DNA of 64,000 bases from Blastomyces gilchristii SLH14081 (taxonomy: Eukaryota; Ascomycota; Eurotiomycetes; Onygenales; Ajellomycetaceae). A program made the translations under genes and the position numbers. Under the pieces are notes generated by a model that was given only the letters and a program-made list of their open reading frames with translations, had not been told where the DNA came from and made no database searches. Location: positions 1 to 64,000 of the forward strand of contig NW_003101658.1 of assembly GCF_000003855.2 (NCBI RefSeq). The letters run 5' to 3'. Positions 35,201 through 48,692 of this stretch are shown here, piece by piece. Within the stretch, counting starts at the first letter, position 1. The number at the start of each line of letters is the position of its first letter.

Positions 35201-38200
35201 CGGAGGGCAAATGTCTCGAGATGCAAGGAGAAAGCCAGCATGTGGATCTGACCATTGCAGCGCGCTGTATATGTCGTACATTTAACAGCACTTCATGGGT
35301 AACCACGCAATGTCAGATGGAATCCCCTTTTAGTCCTCTCAACATTCTACTTTCTTCGGTGCACAAAACACATCAATCCCCATCCCTGTCCCTGTACTAT
35401 GCATGATTTGCCATTGTATCAGTAACGCGGTATCCATATCAGCCTCATCAGAACAGAATGGATTTGAGATCGGATACGTATAGCGGGAAATACACAATCC
35501 GTGCGCCATATCCCAAGCCAGCAGCTATTCAGTGCATGGAATGCAATAGACTTCAACGCGGGCCCACCACTGTTGGAAAAGAGCACAGAACGAAGACATG
35601 TAAAGGGACGCGGGGACCGAGCAGGAGCGAGGGGGTGAGGAGGCAACAGCCACGCTGCTAGATGATGGAGGAAATGGCTATATCACAAAGAATTGAAAGA
35701 AATTGCCTGCTACTAGAAGAAGTATACAAGACAACTGTTGAAATCCTCATGCAGTTGAAATCCATCAGCATTGCTGTGTGGGTGGCCAATGAAAGGAGGG
35801 CATTTAAAGAAGCGAAAATAGAATTTTGAATATGCATGAAATCCATCTGAACATCCGGCTTGCGGATTTGTGCTCAACAGCATGAACATGGAATTTGCAA
35901 CTCTCTCAGCCAGTGAGGGGAGGATAGTATTGAACGTAATATATGTATGTAAAATACGGTAACGTATTCTGATACATACCCGTACGTCAATACCATACGT
36001 GATGGTTAGCAGCTTTTGATATCAAAAAACCCGCTGCCCAACCTCGACTGGCCTCATAAGCTCAATGTAGGATCTCAACGACTTCAGACACCATGTCGAG
36101 GGCTTCTCTCCGGAGCCAACAGATGAACATCACCCTCGTGGAAGGGTTTGGCCCCACTCATGCTTGGGGTTGCGCACACACCAACCGTTCATCCTCGCCT
36201 GCGCGCTACAGAATGCTTGAGGTGGCTCCGGCTTCCAGTCCACTGGCCACTAACATTGCCATTTTACCCTCTGGAGAGCCGAGGGTGTGGAAGCCGTTTC
36301 ATATCCGCCGCTCTAGCTTCCCGCCCCGAAAAAAACAAAACAAATAAGTCGAGGGGCTTTTGTCGTCTTGGTTGGTCATCACGGTGATTTGACTGGTGCT
36401 GGTTAACCACCCGGCTTCTTCAGGAATCAGCCCTGTTTGTGGCCCCCTCCACGATTTCTTTGTCACGCTTCCACAGTCCAGTCATCCCCTGCCGTTGGTT
36501 TCTTAGCAACGTCGATCGCGGGCTTCTCCCGCAGCCAGTCAGGTCTGATCGCGCGCTCAAGCTCCAAGCCCATTCTTGTGAAGTTTGCCAATGGCGGGGC
36601 GAGAACTCCAGCAAATGAGTGGCGAGAAGAGATCCTCAGCCAACTTCTCAAGCCAAATTCACTGGCTACTCAAATAAGGCATCGCGTGCTCCACGCTGTG
36701 ACAGGGAAGGAAGCTCATTTTTGTTTTCTCGCTCGGTCCGTCAACCTTTGAAATTGTCAGCTTCTTTTCACACAGGCGCCACCGCATTCCTTCTTATTGA
36801 GATATGATTTCACCTATTTATTTATCCCTTTATCCATCTATTTGCTACCGCTGAGCTGATACGTATGTATCGCTCCGTATGCTGACAATGGCGGGGTTCG
36901 AAATAGTGAACAATCCCAGACTCCAACCACCGCGGGCACTCGAGGTATCCAACGAGACATTCTGACGGGACAAACACACAGCACGAAATTCATTTCACTC
37001 TCCTGGAGATGTTTTATATAGGTCAACAGATACTGACTACTTGGGCGGGAGCCATTGCATAATATTTATTTATTTCTAACTGACACTGCAGTGACACCTC
37101 GCGAGGATCTCATCTTAGCTGATGGTGGGACGCACGGCCACGTTGACTCTGGTGATTTACTCAAATATCCTGTTGTCAACTCCACGCACCCCCATTTTGA
37201 TGCACGAGGATACCTGGCTCTGGACGCAGCAACCTTCATTTTCTTGACAGGATTTTTCAGGCTCGCAAATCAAACTATGCGGCGAGAGACATGTCACCTT
37301 TTCAAGTCGGGATGAGTTAATGCCAGTGTGTAGCTAACCACTCTACGGTAATCACCTCCCGCCAAATCGCCGTCTTTCTATGTATGGCGTTTTGTACCCT
37401 AGGCTTTCAACCGCTCATACTATAGGGTCACCACAATTTTCTCGCACTGGTTACTTCGTCGGTTAACACCGCGGGAAACGGTCGACTTGCGTATCCTTGT
37501 CGATCGGGATATTGGGCCTATGAAGATTCTTTTATCTCCGTCTGTCTGTCTGTAGACATTTATGTCTTGGCTTGTTCCTCTTGGACCATTATTAATGGCT
37601 GCTACTAGTCAATGACTCTTATTCCTAGCACACACATTGGAATGAAAATCCCACATCGTTGATATTATTCCAGCCGCGGGAGTACCCCACACCGTCTTGC
37701 GGAAGTGGTGGCCGGTGATGAAAATGATGGATCAGGCCCCGTGGCGGACTTAGCTAGGTTTCTCTGATTCTGAGCAGTACCAGAACATCAATTTATATAT
37801 TTTGACTTCTACAGCCTGTTATTGTGTTCTGAATGATGGTGATGGATGTGAGACGATATCCTTCAGACTGGAGTGAAAACCACAATTTCCGGCGATGTGT
37901 TATTGACCCGTTTGAAAATGACAGCATTGCGTGTGGTGACAGCGATGGACAATTCTTGATGTTTTTTATGCCACGATAGACTTATCTGTGTAGCGCGATA
38001 AACGAGGCAAACCGGCCACTTTTTCGGTGGGAAGAAGCGTTGTTGAGATTTTTTTTTTTTCATTGGGGGGGGGGCCTATTGTTAATTCCACGCACTGCCC
38101 GAATTTACCCACGCCGCGGACCTCATGAGAATCTGGTTCCTATAATTTCATCCTCCGCATTGGTTAACTGGCCACCACCATCATCACCTTTTGCTTTGCA

Positions 38201-39205
38201 TTTCCTGTCTTTTCTCTTTTCTCCCATCACTGCTGATATCTCGTGGGGAGCCCAAGCCAGGTAGAACACGATAGAATTAATAATGGCATTCGCGGGTTTT
38301 TCTTAACCGCCACCAGCTTGCGTTTATTCCATGCCGCGATCAACCAATATCTTGAGGCTCACAGGCTCAATGGGAAGCGACTCTTGTCCTCTGCTTGGGG
38401 TTGATTATTCCTCCTTGCCACCGTGAAACAAAGTTATAGGCGATTTTGACACAAAAAAAAACAAAAAGAGGACCCAAAACATTCACATTTTCACCAGAGG
38501 CCCATTCAGTCAGTTCACTGGGGTGACCATCCGGAGACAGTTCGCTGTGCGAGTATCTCTGCTGCTCCTCCCGTCCACATTTTATTTCAAGCAAGAGCCG
38601 GAATTATATAGTCTAAGCAATTCTTACTGGACTTCAACGCTTGCTGAGCTGTACGCTACTTGGTGCTTGGGGGAGGATTTGCTGCGGTCGTCCGCCAGCT
38701 TTTTATGAATTTTTCCCACCCGGATCCCGCCATCGCACTAAGATTACGGGCCATCGTCGTGATCGCTTCCATCCACGCACCTCCCCCGATTTCCACCACA
38801 CCACGCTCTCTCCACTTGCACCTCGCCTTCCTCGTCCTTCTCGCATCGACTGGGGAGCGCTACACAGCACCACGCCTTGCCATCAACTAAACAGCGCAGA
38901 CGGTGCAGCGGTTGGATCTGTTCTATGTCTGTAGCCCAGTATCCCTTCACCTTACCAGGCTGGTCAGACACGGGGTGTTAATCTATCAACCCACCATTCG
39001 TCGAAACTCCTTGGCCGCCAAAGCAACCAAATTCACCTCTTCACCATCCCCAACTTTAACAGCCACTTCAACATCTAGGGAGCAAGCGATCGCCGTTTCT
39101 CTCTGATATTCATTAATTTTCACATCCTCGCTACTAACGCAATTTCGGCACTTAAATACTGTAAAACTAAGTCATATCCACCCCTTTGTCGTTCACTTTT
39201 CGATC
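32294..39205. other. 6.9-kb intergenic region upstream of set2
   Basis: I see no convincing gene. Short frames here (for example 32344-32811 on -, 33622-34122 on -, 36093-36347 on +) overlap one another and lack domains or splice structure. Contents: purine-rich tracts at 32990-33200 with a G run at 33118-33127; (TATGG) repeats at 33302-33322; a T run/G run at about 38049-38075; CT-rich sequence at 38740-38880 and near 39000-39100, which fits the promoter/5' UTR of set2. GC is normal and CpG is present, so it is not from the mutated compartment. Confidence 0.5.
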
Positions 39206-42200
39206 ATGGCTCCCCATGACGATGAGGACATCAAGGCGGAAGCAGTAGCCGAAGCTGTGACTGCCATGCAAATCAAGCACGATAATTCAACAGACAGCTC
39301 CTCAGCCGATAATATCCTAACACCAGATGCTACAAACGGCCTTGCAAATGGTTTGGCGTCTCTCTCGAAACCTAGCCCCACTAAAAGTCTTTCCAAGTCA
39401 AAATCTCAAAGCGAGGCCAGCTCTCCCAGCGAGAAAGATGAAGACGAGGAACCAAAGGAGAAAGTTCCTGGTTCCATAACCGTCAAACTAGAACCGGGTC
39501 AGCCACCAAAGCTGTCTCGTACTGCTTCGCAGAAAGTAGTTTCTCGACCAGCACAACTCTTCAACCATCTAGCAGACTGTACTGCCGAAGCTACGTCCAC
39601 ATTTCAACTCATAGATGACTGCACGTATGCCAGTAAATATATGGGTTATACGGAGCATGCTATGGAATGCGACTGTACAGAAGAGTGGGGTAAGCCACGG
39701 TTTTCCTTTACTTTTTCTTGATTTTATTCGTTTTTTATTTTTATTTTGCTTTTTTGCTTCACCAACATTTATTTGTGAACGGGCCAAAAAAGGACAGAAC
39801 ATACGCTCTTATATCCCAGTGCCTTAAGCATAATCGTGATATGTCTCGTTTTCAAATGTTACTGGAGACATATATCCGATTTTGTCCTCAGTACCTGGCT
39901 TCGTGATATTCTTAATGCTGATGTGAATTCCCAGATCCGGTGGCTGCCAAAAATGGAGCCTGCGGAGAAGACTCAGATTGCATCAATCGAGCTACGAAAA
40001 TGGAATGTGTCGGAGATTGTGGATGCGGCGATGAATGCGAAAATCAACGGTTTCAACGACGACAATACGCCAACGTGACCGTCATCAAGACTGAGAAAAA
40101 AGGCTATGGCCTGCGTGCCGACTCCGATTTACGACCCAACCAGTTCATTTTCGAGTATATCGGCGAAGTCATTAACGAAGGAAACTTTCGGAAACGTATG
40201 AGAAGCTATGACGAAGAAGGGATCAAACATTTCTATTTCATGTCCCTCAGCAAGGGAGAGTTCGTCGACGCCACGAAGAAAGGCAACCTCGGGCGTTTCT
40301 GTAACCATTCATGTAATCCTAATTGTTATGTTGACAAATGGGTTGTAGGCGAGAAGCTTCGAATGGGCATTTTTGCCGAGCGGCACATCAAGGCTGGCGA
40401 GGAACTAGTTTTCAATTACAACGTCGATCGTTATGGAGCTGATCCGCAGCCCTGCTACTGCGGAGAGCCCAACTGCACAGGTTTCATCGGTGGCAAAACA
40501 CAGACTGAGCGTGCAACGAAGCTCTCCAATGCCACCATTGAAGCACTCGGTATCGACGACCCGGATGGCTGGGATACTGCTATCGCAAGACGGCCGCGCA
40601 AGAAGAAGACTGGCGAAGACGATGAAGAGTATGTTGACAGTGTGCAGCCTAGGTCGTTGAGCGAAGATGGTGTCACCAAGGTCATGGCCGCTCTTATGCA
40701 GTGCAAAGAGAAATGGATCGCCGTCAAACTACTTGGCCGTATTCAACGCTGCGACGATGAGCGCGTGCGAAACCGTGTCGTGAAAATGCATGGATACAAG
40801 ATTCTCAATTCCCAGCTAACTGCCTGGAAGGACGATTTCAATGTTGTACTGCAGATTCTTGATATCCTGGATAAGTTCCCGAGACTTACCAGAAACAAGA
40901 TTATCGATTCGAAGATTGAGTCAACTATCCAGCCACTTACTGAGTGTGGCGATGAGCGTGTGGAAAAGAAGGCAGCGGCTCTCTTAGAGGTCTGGTCCAC
41001 ACTGGAAATTGGCTATCGGATTCCTCGAATGAAAAGGGACCCAGCTGCTACAAATAACACCCCAACAGTCAACCGCTTCGAACGACGAGAGTCATCTAGA
41101 AATGATACACAACCCACGACAAAATCGAGATCTCGCTCACGGTCACGATCACGTTCCATCGAAGCCCCACGTGCTCCTGCTGCCCTTCGAAACGGCATGG
41201 GTCCTCGCAATTCTTACCACCATGGTCCTCCGAGACCGTTTCGCCGGCCGCCGTTTGCCAACCCGTTACCCCAAGGCTGGTTCGCCGCGGAATCGAATGG
41301 GAAGACTTACTATTATTCTGCATCGGGTGCCACGACGTGGAAAAGGCCGACAACTCCCGCTCCACAACCCCCTCCTCCACCGAAATCCGAATCGAAGGAT
41401 AAGGCATTGCAGGATATCATCGATGGTATCATGAATGCCAAAGAGAATACCCCGAAAACGCAAGATAGATCCGAGACCCCTACTACACCTACGCCTAGAG
41501 ATGCGAAACCTCTCGGGAAAAAGGAACATAAGGAAAAGTGGCGATCATACAGTGAAGAAAAACAAAAGAAACTTTATGAGAATACAGTATGTACATTATG
41601 TTGATGCTTTTGCTGCGCTGTGATTAGACTGACTTTTGGTTTAAAGATCTTCCCCCACGTCAAATACGTTGTGGATAAGTTTAAACACAAACTACCAAAG
41701 GAGGACTTGAAGCGCTATGCGAAAGAGGTATGAGCTCAAAAACTCCCATCGAAAGTAAATCCAGATATGCTTGCACCTTACTGACATAATACATTGGATG
41801 TTTTAGGTCGGAAAAAAACTTGTGAACTCGGATTTCAAAAACAACCGTGTGAGCGATCCAACAAAGGTCAGCGACAAACAAGTAAGACAAATCAAGAAGT
41901 ACTGTAAAGAATATTTCGACAAAGCAGTTGTGAAACAGCGAGCCTACGAAAAGAAAAAGGCTGAGAGGAAGGCAATGGAAGCCGCTAAGACGTCAGGCGA
42001 TGGCTCAAAGGATGAAGCTGAGAAGCCTGGGTTGTCACAACCACAGGAGTCACAAAATATTAAGAAAGAGGATGAAAGCGAGGTCGAAGACGATATAAAT
42101 ATGTCAGATGATGATATAGACAGAGTGGAAGATAAGAAATCATCGCCAATGAGCGTCGACGGAAATAGCCTCAAACGGAAGAGAGATCTTGATGGAAACC

Positions 42201-42706
42201 TTGATGTGGATGCCGATACTAGGGGGCCTTCACCTTGCAAAAGGACGAAATCGGCCACTCCGCCTCCGCCACCTCCGCCACCTGGAGATGCAGGAATGAC
42301 TCCTGGCGATGATGGTGATGTGGAAAAACATAAATGCAAGCGGGATGAGTTCGAAGATGGCGATGGATGTAATAGTGGCGCTTCCTCTCCAGGCAAGCAA
42401 CAACATTCTGGATCGCCTCCGCCTCCGCCACCACCTCCACCACCTGCGGATGCAGACGATACGTATGGCGCTGGCGATGGGAATTCCACAGAGGATATAG
42501 AAAACGGCTTGGATGAGGATGCGAAGATGGACATAAACAAGGTGTCTAGCGTCGCGATGCCGGATCGAAGTAGTGGGAATGAAGAAGTGGATAAGAAGGG
42601 CGTGAATGGTGTTTCTGAATACAAACCGTTTGGTGCCGGTTCGGTGTCTGACGATAGGAACCTCAAACCCGTTCTTGATGTTGACATAAGGCCTGGTTCT
42701 TCTTGA
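39206..42706 (+). CDS. set2: Set2-type histone H3K36 methyltransferase, 4 exons
   Basis: Exons 39206-39689, 39935-41586, 41647-41727 and 41807-42706 (3117 nt, 1038 residues). Junctions GTAAGC/CCAG, GTATGT/AAAG, GTATGA/TTAG keep frame. Domain order is diagnostic for Set2: AWS zinc cluster (about 150-207, ECDCTEEW spanning toward the first intron), SET (about 209-325, with [14 protein letters not shown] at 282-292 and FNYNVDRYG), post-[11 protein letters not shown] (335-342), a TFIIS-N-like helical region (about 411-515), RS repeats, a WW domain (607-633, PQGWF ... TTWKRP), and an SRI domain (about 713-785, from exon 3). Set2 binds phosphorylated RNA polymerase II through SRI and methylates H3K36 during elongation. 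Catalytic Asn-His-Ser-Cys is intact. The C-terminal tail is acidic with polyproline runs. Start: the first ATG with a CT-rich leader. Confidence 0.96.
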
Positions 42707-44319
42707 CGTGTATAAGGCCTGTGGTTGTTATATCTGTTTCTGTCCACCTTGCCGTGGTCTGTTTGAACCAGGGGTGCATGATCAACCTCAGTGGTCATAC
42801 TCCTATCACAGGTTTCCAACTCCGTGAGTCACGGCGTACATCAGACATCTTGGCTCAGCAGCGCTGGAATCTGGACACGGGGTCTCGCCTCGCATCTCCC
42901 CTGTCTTTTTTTCCTCTTCAACCGGCCGAGGAAATCCATCCTGCATCTCCCATCAAATACCATATCACTCTTGGCGTTCGTTCAGCCGGACATTCTCATG
43001 CAGCTGAACAATTAAGAAGGGCCAAAATTCGAACGGGGACTGCCCCTATTGACAAGGACTTGACAACAAACATATTAGAGAAAACGGATATGGCTACGAT
43101 GAATGGAGAGCCAGCGAGCTACCTAGCGTTTGATCCAAGCATGCCAGAATGTACCTACTGACTAGGTCCCAAAACACCTTTCTTGTCCCCATCATCCAAT
43201 TCATCCAGTCCCGCATGTAGATACGCACACACAATCATAGCTATTCAAGTACCTACATCCTCAACCCACGCTCATAGAACACCCAATCCGCAACAACCAA
43301 TATCACATCACCTTCTACTGTCCTTCAGCCCGCATAACTTCCCATCCACTTACATGTGTACATACATACACCCTTCGTTACCTGAAAATACCATCCCCCT
43401 TTCTTACTTCCTTCCTCCCCCTCTCTCTTCCGCTTTCCTGCTGTACCAATATCGCATGCACACAGATGCACACAGGCACACACCACCGTCCTAATCCAAA
43501 AGAAAAGAAAAGAAAAGAAAAGGAAAAACATGCCCGCCTTCACAAGTATGTGAATGCAAACCAATAATACAGAGCAATTCAATTCAAGATCTAATCCAAA
43601 TCCACAAGCCATTGATAACAGCAAAGTAGAACCCCTATCTCACCTTCCGTCCAAACCGTAAATTTCAGAGAATCAAATGCACACGTTGTGTTTCTTAGTC
43701 CTTCCTTCTACTTTTAGTATAGTTATGTAACTTATTGTGTATCTTTGAACCAGCGCTCCGCGAAGGAAATAATACCAAGAAACAATCACACTGTAAATTT
43801 TCCCACGCTGATATTACAAATCAATAAAAATATGTTTCCAAAAATCAAGATGTGTATATATATCGCTCGCCATGCGGAATGTATATGTCGCACATGCATT
43901 CCTTGCCGCAGAGAGGAAGCGGAAGCGGAAGAAGTGACAGCAACAGCAAGCAGCCTCAGAGCCGGTTGGTTGCTACGGACGACAGGAAGAAGGGAAATGA
44001 AATAGAAATAAATTCCTTTCCTTTCCTTTCCTTTCCTTTACAACTTTACAAGAACCCGCCTCCAGCCTGAAGCAGGCCATGCCTATGAATGTATACATTG
44101 CACACGAGACACATGAAAAGCGGAACCATAATAGAAAGAAAAAGTAAAGAAGAGAAAAAAAAAAAAAAAAAGACCCATTCCAAATCTATCAGTTCCTCGA
44201 GTTAACAAAGTCCTCTCAAAAACCCAGAGTTACAGGGGGAAAAAACAATGCGTGCGTGGACATAAAAACGGGGCGAAACCGCCACAAGCCTCCCTCCCTC
44301 CAGAAAAACGAAACAAAAC
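42707..44319. other. Convergent intergenic region between set2 and TIF6
   Basis: Both neighbours end toward it, so it should hold two 3' UTRs. An open frame at 42703-43161 on + is probably set2 3' UTR. Simple repeats: (AAAAG) at 43498-43524, (TTTCC) at 44014-44040, an A run at 44157-44172. Nothing else seen. Confidence 0.6.
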
Positions 44320-45975
44320 TCAATAAAAACTCTCCACCAAACTCTCTTTATGCGTATTCCCAAACGCCCCCAGTGAACTCTTCCCGCCACCCCCGGGCGC
44401 CGCCCCTTCGCCCAACTTAAACACACTCTCCACAACGCTCAGCTCCGTCGCCGTCGTATCCAGGCCCATCACGGCCAGCCAGTCGTTGACGACCATCCCG
44501 GCACCAACGACGGGGGAGCCGCGGTTCACGCTGCCCGCAACGAGTGGCACTTGCAGCAGCGAAGAGAGCTCGTCTTGGTCTTGGATGGAGGTTTTTGGGT
44601 GGACGAGGCCGCCTTGGTTGGAGAGGGACATGTAGGAGCCTGTGAGGACGTTGTCGGCGATGGTTTGGCGGAAGACTTCGACGCCGAGGACGTCGGCGAT
44701 GCTGCGGGGGTTTTAGTTTTTGGGTATGGAAATGAAAGGGGGAAGAAGGAGGGGGGGGGGTGGAGGGGGAGTGGAGGGCCTTACATTTCTTCAGTTTCCC
44801 GCTCTAGATCGGGATGGACGAGGGCTACGTGGTCATTGCAACATATCACGTTCCCGAGGGCTGTTAATCGCTCTTCTATCCGTTGGATTTTGACAGCGTC
44901 TGGGAGGGAGTTGCGCAGGTGTTGGAGTTCTTGATCTGTGGTCGACGTGGGGACGAGAAGGCCTTTGCGGTTACTATAGAGAAAATAAAGAGAAAATATC
45001 ATGGTCAGCTGCGAATTGTGGTTTGGTTGTAACTGTTCATAAAGGGGGGAGAAGAGGATCATGCTGAGCAAATTCAAATTGTGGCTTACCCAGCTGTTAA
45101 CCGTCCAACAATCCTCGTACCGGCGATGGTAGCATGACATATCGGGATGACATCTTGCAACTCTGCTTCGAAAATGCTATTTCGTGAAGAAAAGCAGGTT
45201 AGTTAACTTTGAGCGCCTTTTTTTCCCGATTCTCCATGACACAAGTTTGCAAAAATTTCAAAATGTCCGCCATTCTTCTCGAATCGAATCGGGTCAGCCT
45301 GTATATGAATGTTCTCCGTCCAGGAACGCAAAAAACGATGAGCCGCCCAGTTATATATCAACCCGGCACTTCCTTCCCACCAACTCATAGTCAGATTCCA
45401 CGCTCATGGTAGAATAATGCCGGTTCTTCGAATATAAGGCTCCAAAGGGGACACCTATCAGATATTCCCGATCCGAATTTCAATCTGCGATCCAATCCCC
45501 TCTCATTACCCACAAGAGAGTGAACCAAATGGGGTTCATGAAGCCTTTCCCCCACCTTAATTTCCCAATATGACCATCCCATCAAAGAACACAAGGCCAT
45601 TTTTGGAAAAATCGAGAAGACAGAAAAAAAAGAAAGAAATCCATACCTGTAAAAGTTCTCTGACGAGCCGATCGCCACCAATGCGTATGAATTCGTCAAT
45701 GTCGCGAACACACCGACCCTGGGCAGTGAGACATGTTAGCCCAGGAAAATAAGTGGTAACAATAACCTTTGCGAGAAGAAATGAAAATTTTCCATCTTTC
45801 GAAGAAACTGAAAAAGAAAAGGAAGAAAGTAAAAAAGGGAAAAAAGAGAAAAGGGTATCTTCTTAACTGTAAAATTGAACGAGGCAAAAGAAAGAACTGG
45901 AAAAAGAAGCAGAAGAAGCAAGGAAGGGGGAAAACTCAACTCATTCGAGTTCTCAAATCGAGCGCGAACCGCCAT
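44320..45975 (-). CDS. TIF6: Eukaryotic translation initiation factor 6 (eIF6/Tif6), 5 exons
   Basis: Exons on -: 45975-45941, 45718-45647, 45176-45090, 44973-44785, 44701-44320 (35+72+87+189+382 = 765 nt, 254 residues). All four introns are GT-AG and every junction restores the family consensus, for example [32 protein letters not shown] and [15 protein letters not shown]. Length is near the 245 residues of yeast and human proteins. The penta-repeat fold carries the hallmark [27 protein letters not shown] and [10 protein letters not shown] blocks. Tif6 binds the 60S subunit, is needed for its nuclear assembly and export and prevents 40S joining until released by Efl1/Sdo1. The first intron sits after 35 nt. 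C-terminus ([11 protein letters not shown]) is slightly extended. Converges on set2. Confidence 0.96.
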
Positions 45976-47375
45976 GATTTATTTCAAACAGATCCTTAAT
46001 TTCCTTTGGTTCTATTTATGATTTTTTCTTTTTCCTCTCTATGTATTCTATTTCCCGGAAAGCGTATAAATGTATTTTCTTCTTTCTCTGTCTTCTCTTT
46101 TGTTAATTTTCTGTTGTGCGGTAGAAGGATTCGATTCGGTGCGGCGGGGTGTGGGTGCGGGGAGGAGACGGATGGAGTATAGTATAACTAGGTAACGATG
46201 TATGTGGTATTTCTCGTTGTCGTTTGTTTTTGGTTGTGAATTCTTTTAAATAAAAAGAAAATTCTTTATGCTTTGGTTTTTTTTTTGCCGGGTAGTGTTT
46301 TGTGACGTGGAGTACAGAGTCGAGAGGAAGAAGAAGAGGGAGGGGTCGATGAGGGGCAAACTAGTTAACTAGGAATGAATTTCTCTGCCCGCTTTTTTTT
46401 CTTCTTGGTCTCGTCGTGGTTCTTAGATTCGACGAGGGGAGCAGAGGAGACTCGGCTTGGGGTTATTGCAGCTATAGGCACTGCGCCGTAGGTTGTTTAT
46501 CGCTGGGGGCCCTCGATGCTCGCGGGATGAGGAGGAGAGGATGAGAGATGTTCATCAGATGCGGCGTTCGATTTGAAGAGTCTCCGAGAGGAGGAGGGAC
46601 GGCGGGTTACGTCAGCAGAAATTTATAACCAATATTGGGTATGGGCCTGGTATGAGGATGGCGTATTGGAGTGTTTTCTACTTGGTATTGTTGTATTGTT
46701 TGATATCGCAGCTCTCTTGTCGTTCAGCGGGGTGCTGGCCCTCAGTATATATAACTTCATTCAATTAATATTAAAAATTCAGTCGTTAGGTAGTTGCATG
46801 TAGTACTGACTCATAAACGCCTCAGGGTGCAAAAAAATGATAGATTGATATATTTCACGACAGTATGACTCAAGATGACTCTTGTCCAACCCCCGCAATT
46901 CATATCATGGAACAACACACAGGTGCGAAGACAAAAATAAGAAGAAAAAATGTAGATGCCTATTTATTCGCCGATCGAATATTCAGCTAATTAGTCCCCA
47001 GGGGATTGAAATTGGTGCGAGAAAGCTGTTGTCGATTACTAGATCTTGTTTAGTTCCTGGTCTTATTACTAAAGCATGTGCCCCCCCCTGATACCAACAA
47101 TCCGTCCTGAAGCCAGCCACGAGAGACCCAGTAATACAATGCCATGATTCCCGAAATCCCGATATGCGTTCCGCTGTGCGGAAAAAAAAGTTTATGGAAA
47201 AAGGAAAGACAAAGAAAATAAAATTCAAATTACAGAGGGAAAATCCGGGGTGCAAGGTACAAGTGCGCCTGAAGATACTCTAGATATAATTATATTGATC
47301 TGCGAAGGACCAACTTAAGAGTGGGCGAAATGGGGAAGAAGAAAATGCAGGGAGTGTTTGTTTAATTCGTTGATT
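45976..47375. other. TIF6 promoter/leader and 3' flank of the DUF3431 gene
   Basis: About 1.4 kb with purine/pyrimidine-skewed tracts near 46020-46090 and 46250-46290. An open frame at 46573-46803 on + lacks any feature. No RNA gene seen. Confidence 0.5.
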
Positions 47376-48692
47376 TCATTTGCACCGTCCGAAAACGGCG
47401 CAGTAGCAGACTTCTTCGTCAGGGCAACTAAATTCATCGAGGGCAAAAATATATGGTGTTAGTTAGTAGGGCATGAAAATGGTTCGGAATGGAGGATGGA
47501 GATAGAGCTGCTTTTCAAATGTGGGGGTGGGGTGGGTGGGCATATTGAAAGAGAAAAGAAAAAAAAGGGGATGAAAAGAAAAGAAAAGAATCGAAAAACT
47601 TACAACACAGAATCCATCCCAAAAATAATATGCCACAAGAACTCCATGACACGCCCGCTGCTCGCATCATCCTTCTCGGTCGAAATCACCCAGTTGCGGA
47701 AGTGTATATAATCCTCCAACGGCCTCTTTAGAACCTGCTCGCGCGACATGGCAAACTGTGCGCAACACGCTGCTGCCACCTCTGCCGGTTTATCCATGGT
47801 TTTCAGCAGTGGATGGTTGGTGTCGTCGCCTGCAACAGCTGCTGCGCTTTCTTCTCCTTGTTCTTCTCCACTTCCACTTCCACCTCCACCTCCACCTCCT
47901 ACAGTCGCCAATGAGATTTGGGCCGACGACGACGATGATGACGACTGATTCCGCGGCGGGGTGCTCGTCCCCGAGAATACTTCCGCCCACACCTCGTCTG
48001 TCACATGCCGATTGATCCTATGCGCTTTCTTGCAGCCGGGGTTCCAATTACAGCGCAGATTGACATAGCCGCTGTGCTGCACATAGTCGATCCGGAGCGT
48101 GCGCATGGCGATGACGTTATCGTGCAAGGGCGCATCGACGTGCCATGCCTGCAAGAAACCGGAGCGATGCGCGTGGAGGAAGGCGATGGTGCGAGGGAGG
48201 ATGTGGTAGTTGTCTATGATGTAGGAGAGGTAGGCCATGGATTCGTGGCCTTTATTTGTGGGGACGGTGAGGGCGCTGGGGTCGTTAAGAGTTTTTTGGG
48301 AGGGGTTTACGATGTATACGGCTCTTTGCCAGCTGTGGTATCATGAAAAAATATTCGGGCTACGGGTTAGCTTGTGGTTTATTGAGCTGGTTGGTGATTT
48401 GGGAATCGGGGTGAGGAACATACTCTGGCAGCTCATCCCGTACCCAATCTGTGTCCTCTTCTTCCAGTTTTGCCATGACAATGATTTTATCACCCACCTC
48501 GACATCGTGGGCACGTACTGGGTCTTTCCGCAAATCAAGGGACCCGGAATCGAAGCGCGCATAAAAGTAGTCAATCAAATATGAACCTCCGCTGTACTGG
48601 TCCAGGAGATCTGCGAAATGCCGCACGAGAAACCACAAGGCGACGAGTACGAGACAGGATATGCCGACGGCAAAACGGAGGCTGCATTTCAT
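47376..48692 (-). CDS. DUF3431 family protein, signal-anchored, 3 exons
   Basis: Exons on -: 48692-48424, 48332-47604, 47427-47376 (269+729+52 = 1050 nt, 349 residues). Introns GTATGT/CACAG and GTAAGT/TTTAG. The N-terminus has a hydrophobic signal or anchor (residues about 8-25, then RHFADLL). The conserved DUF3431 order is present: EEDTDWVRDELPDW, VYIVNP, NKGHESMAYLSYIIDNY, AFLHAHR, WHVD, MRTLRIDYVQHSGYVNLRCNW, and a Cys-rich end CPDEEVCYCAVFGRCK encoded by the last exon. The family is widespread in fungi and looks glycosyltransferase-like in places, but its biochemical role is not established to my knowledge. A Ser/Gly/Glu low-complexity insert lies at about residues 195-235. Likely secretory pathway, type II membrane topology. 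Confidence 0.9.

Noticed and set aside
41944..42819. 291-residue ORF antisense to set2 exon 4
   Set aside because: Poly-Gly and poly-Ser are reverse readings of the polyproline and acidic tail; shadow frame.
42703..43161. 152-residue ORF after set2
   Set aside because: Overlaps the set2 stop, no domain, sits where the 3' UTR is expected.
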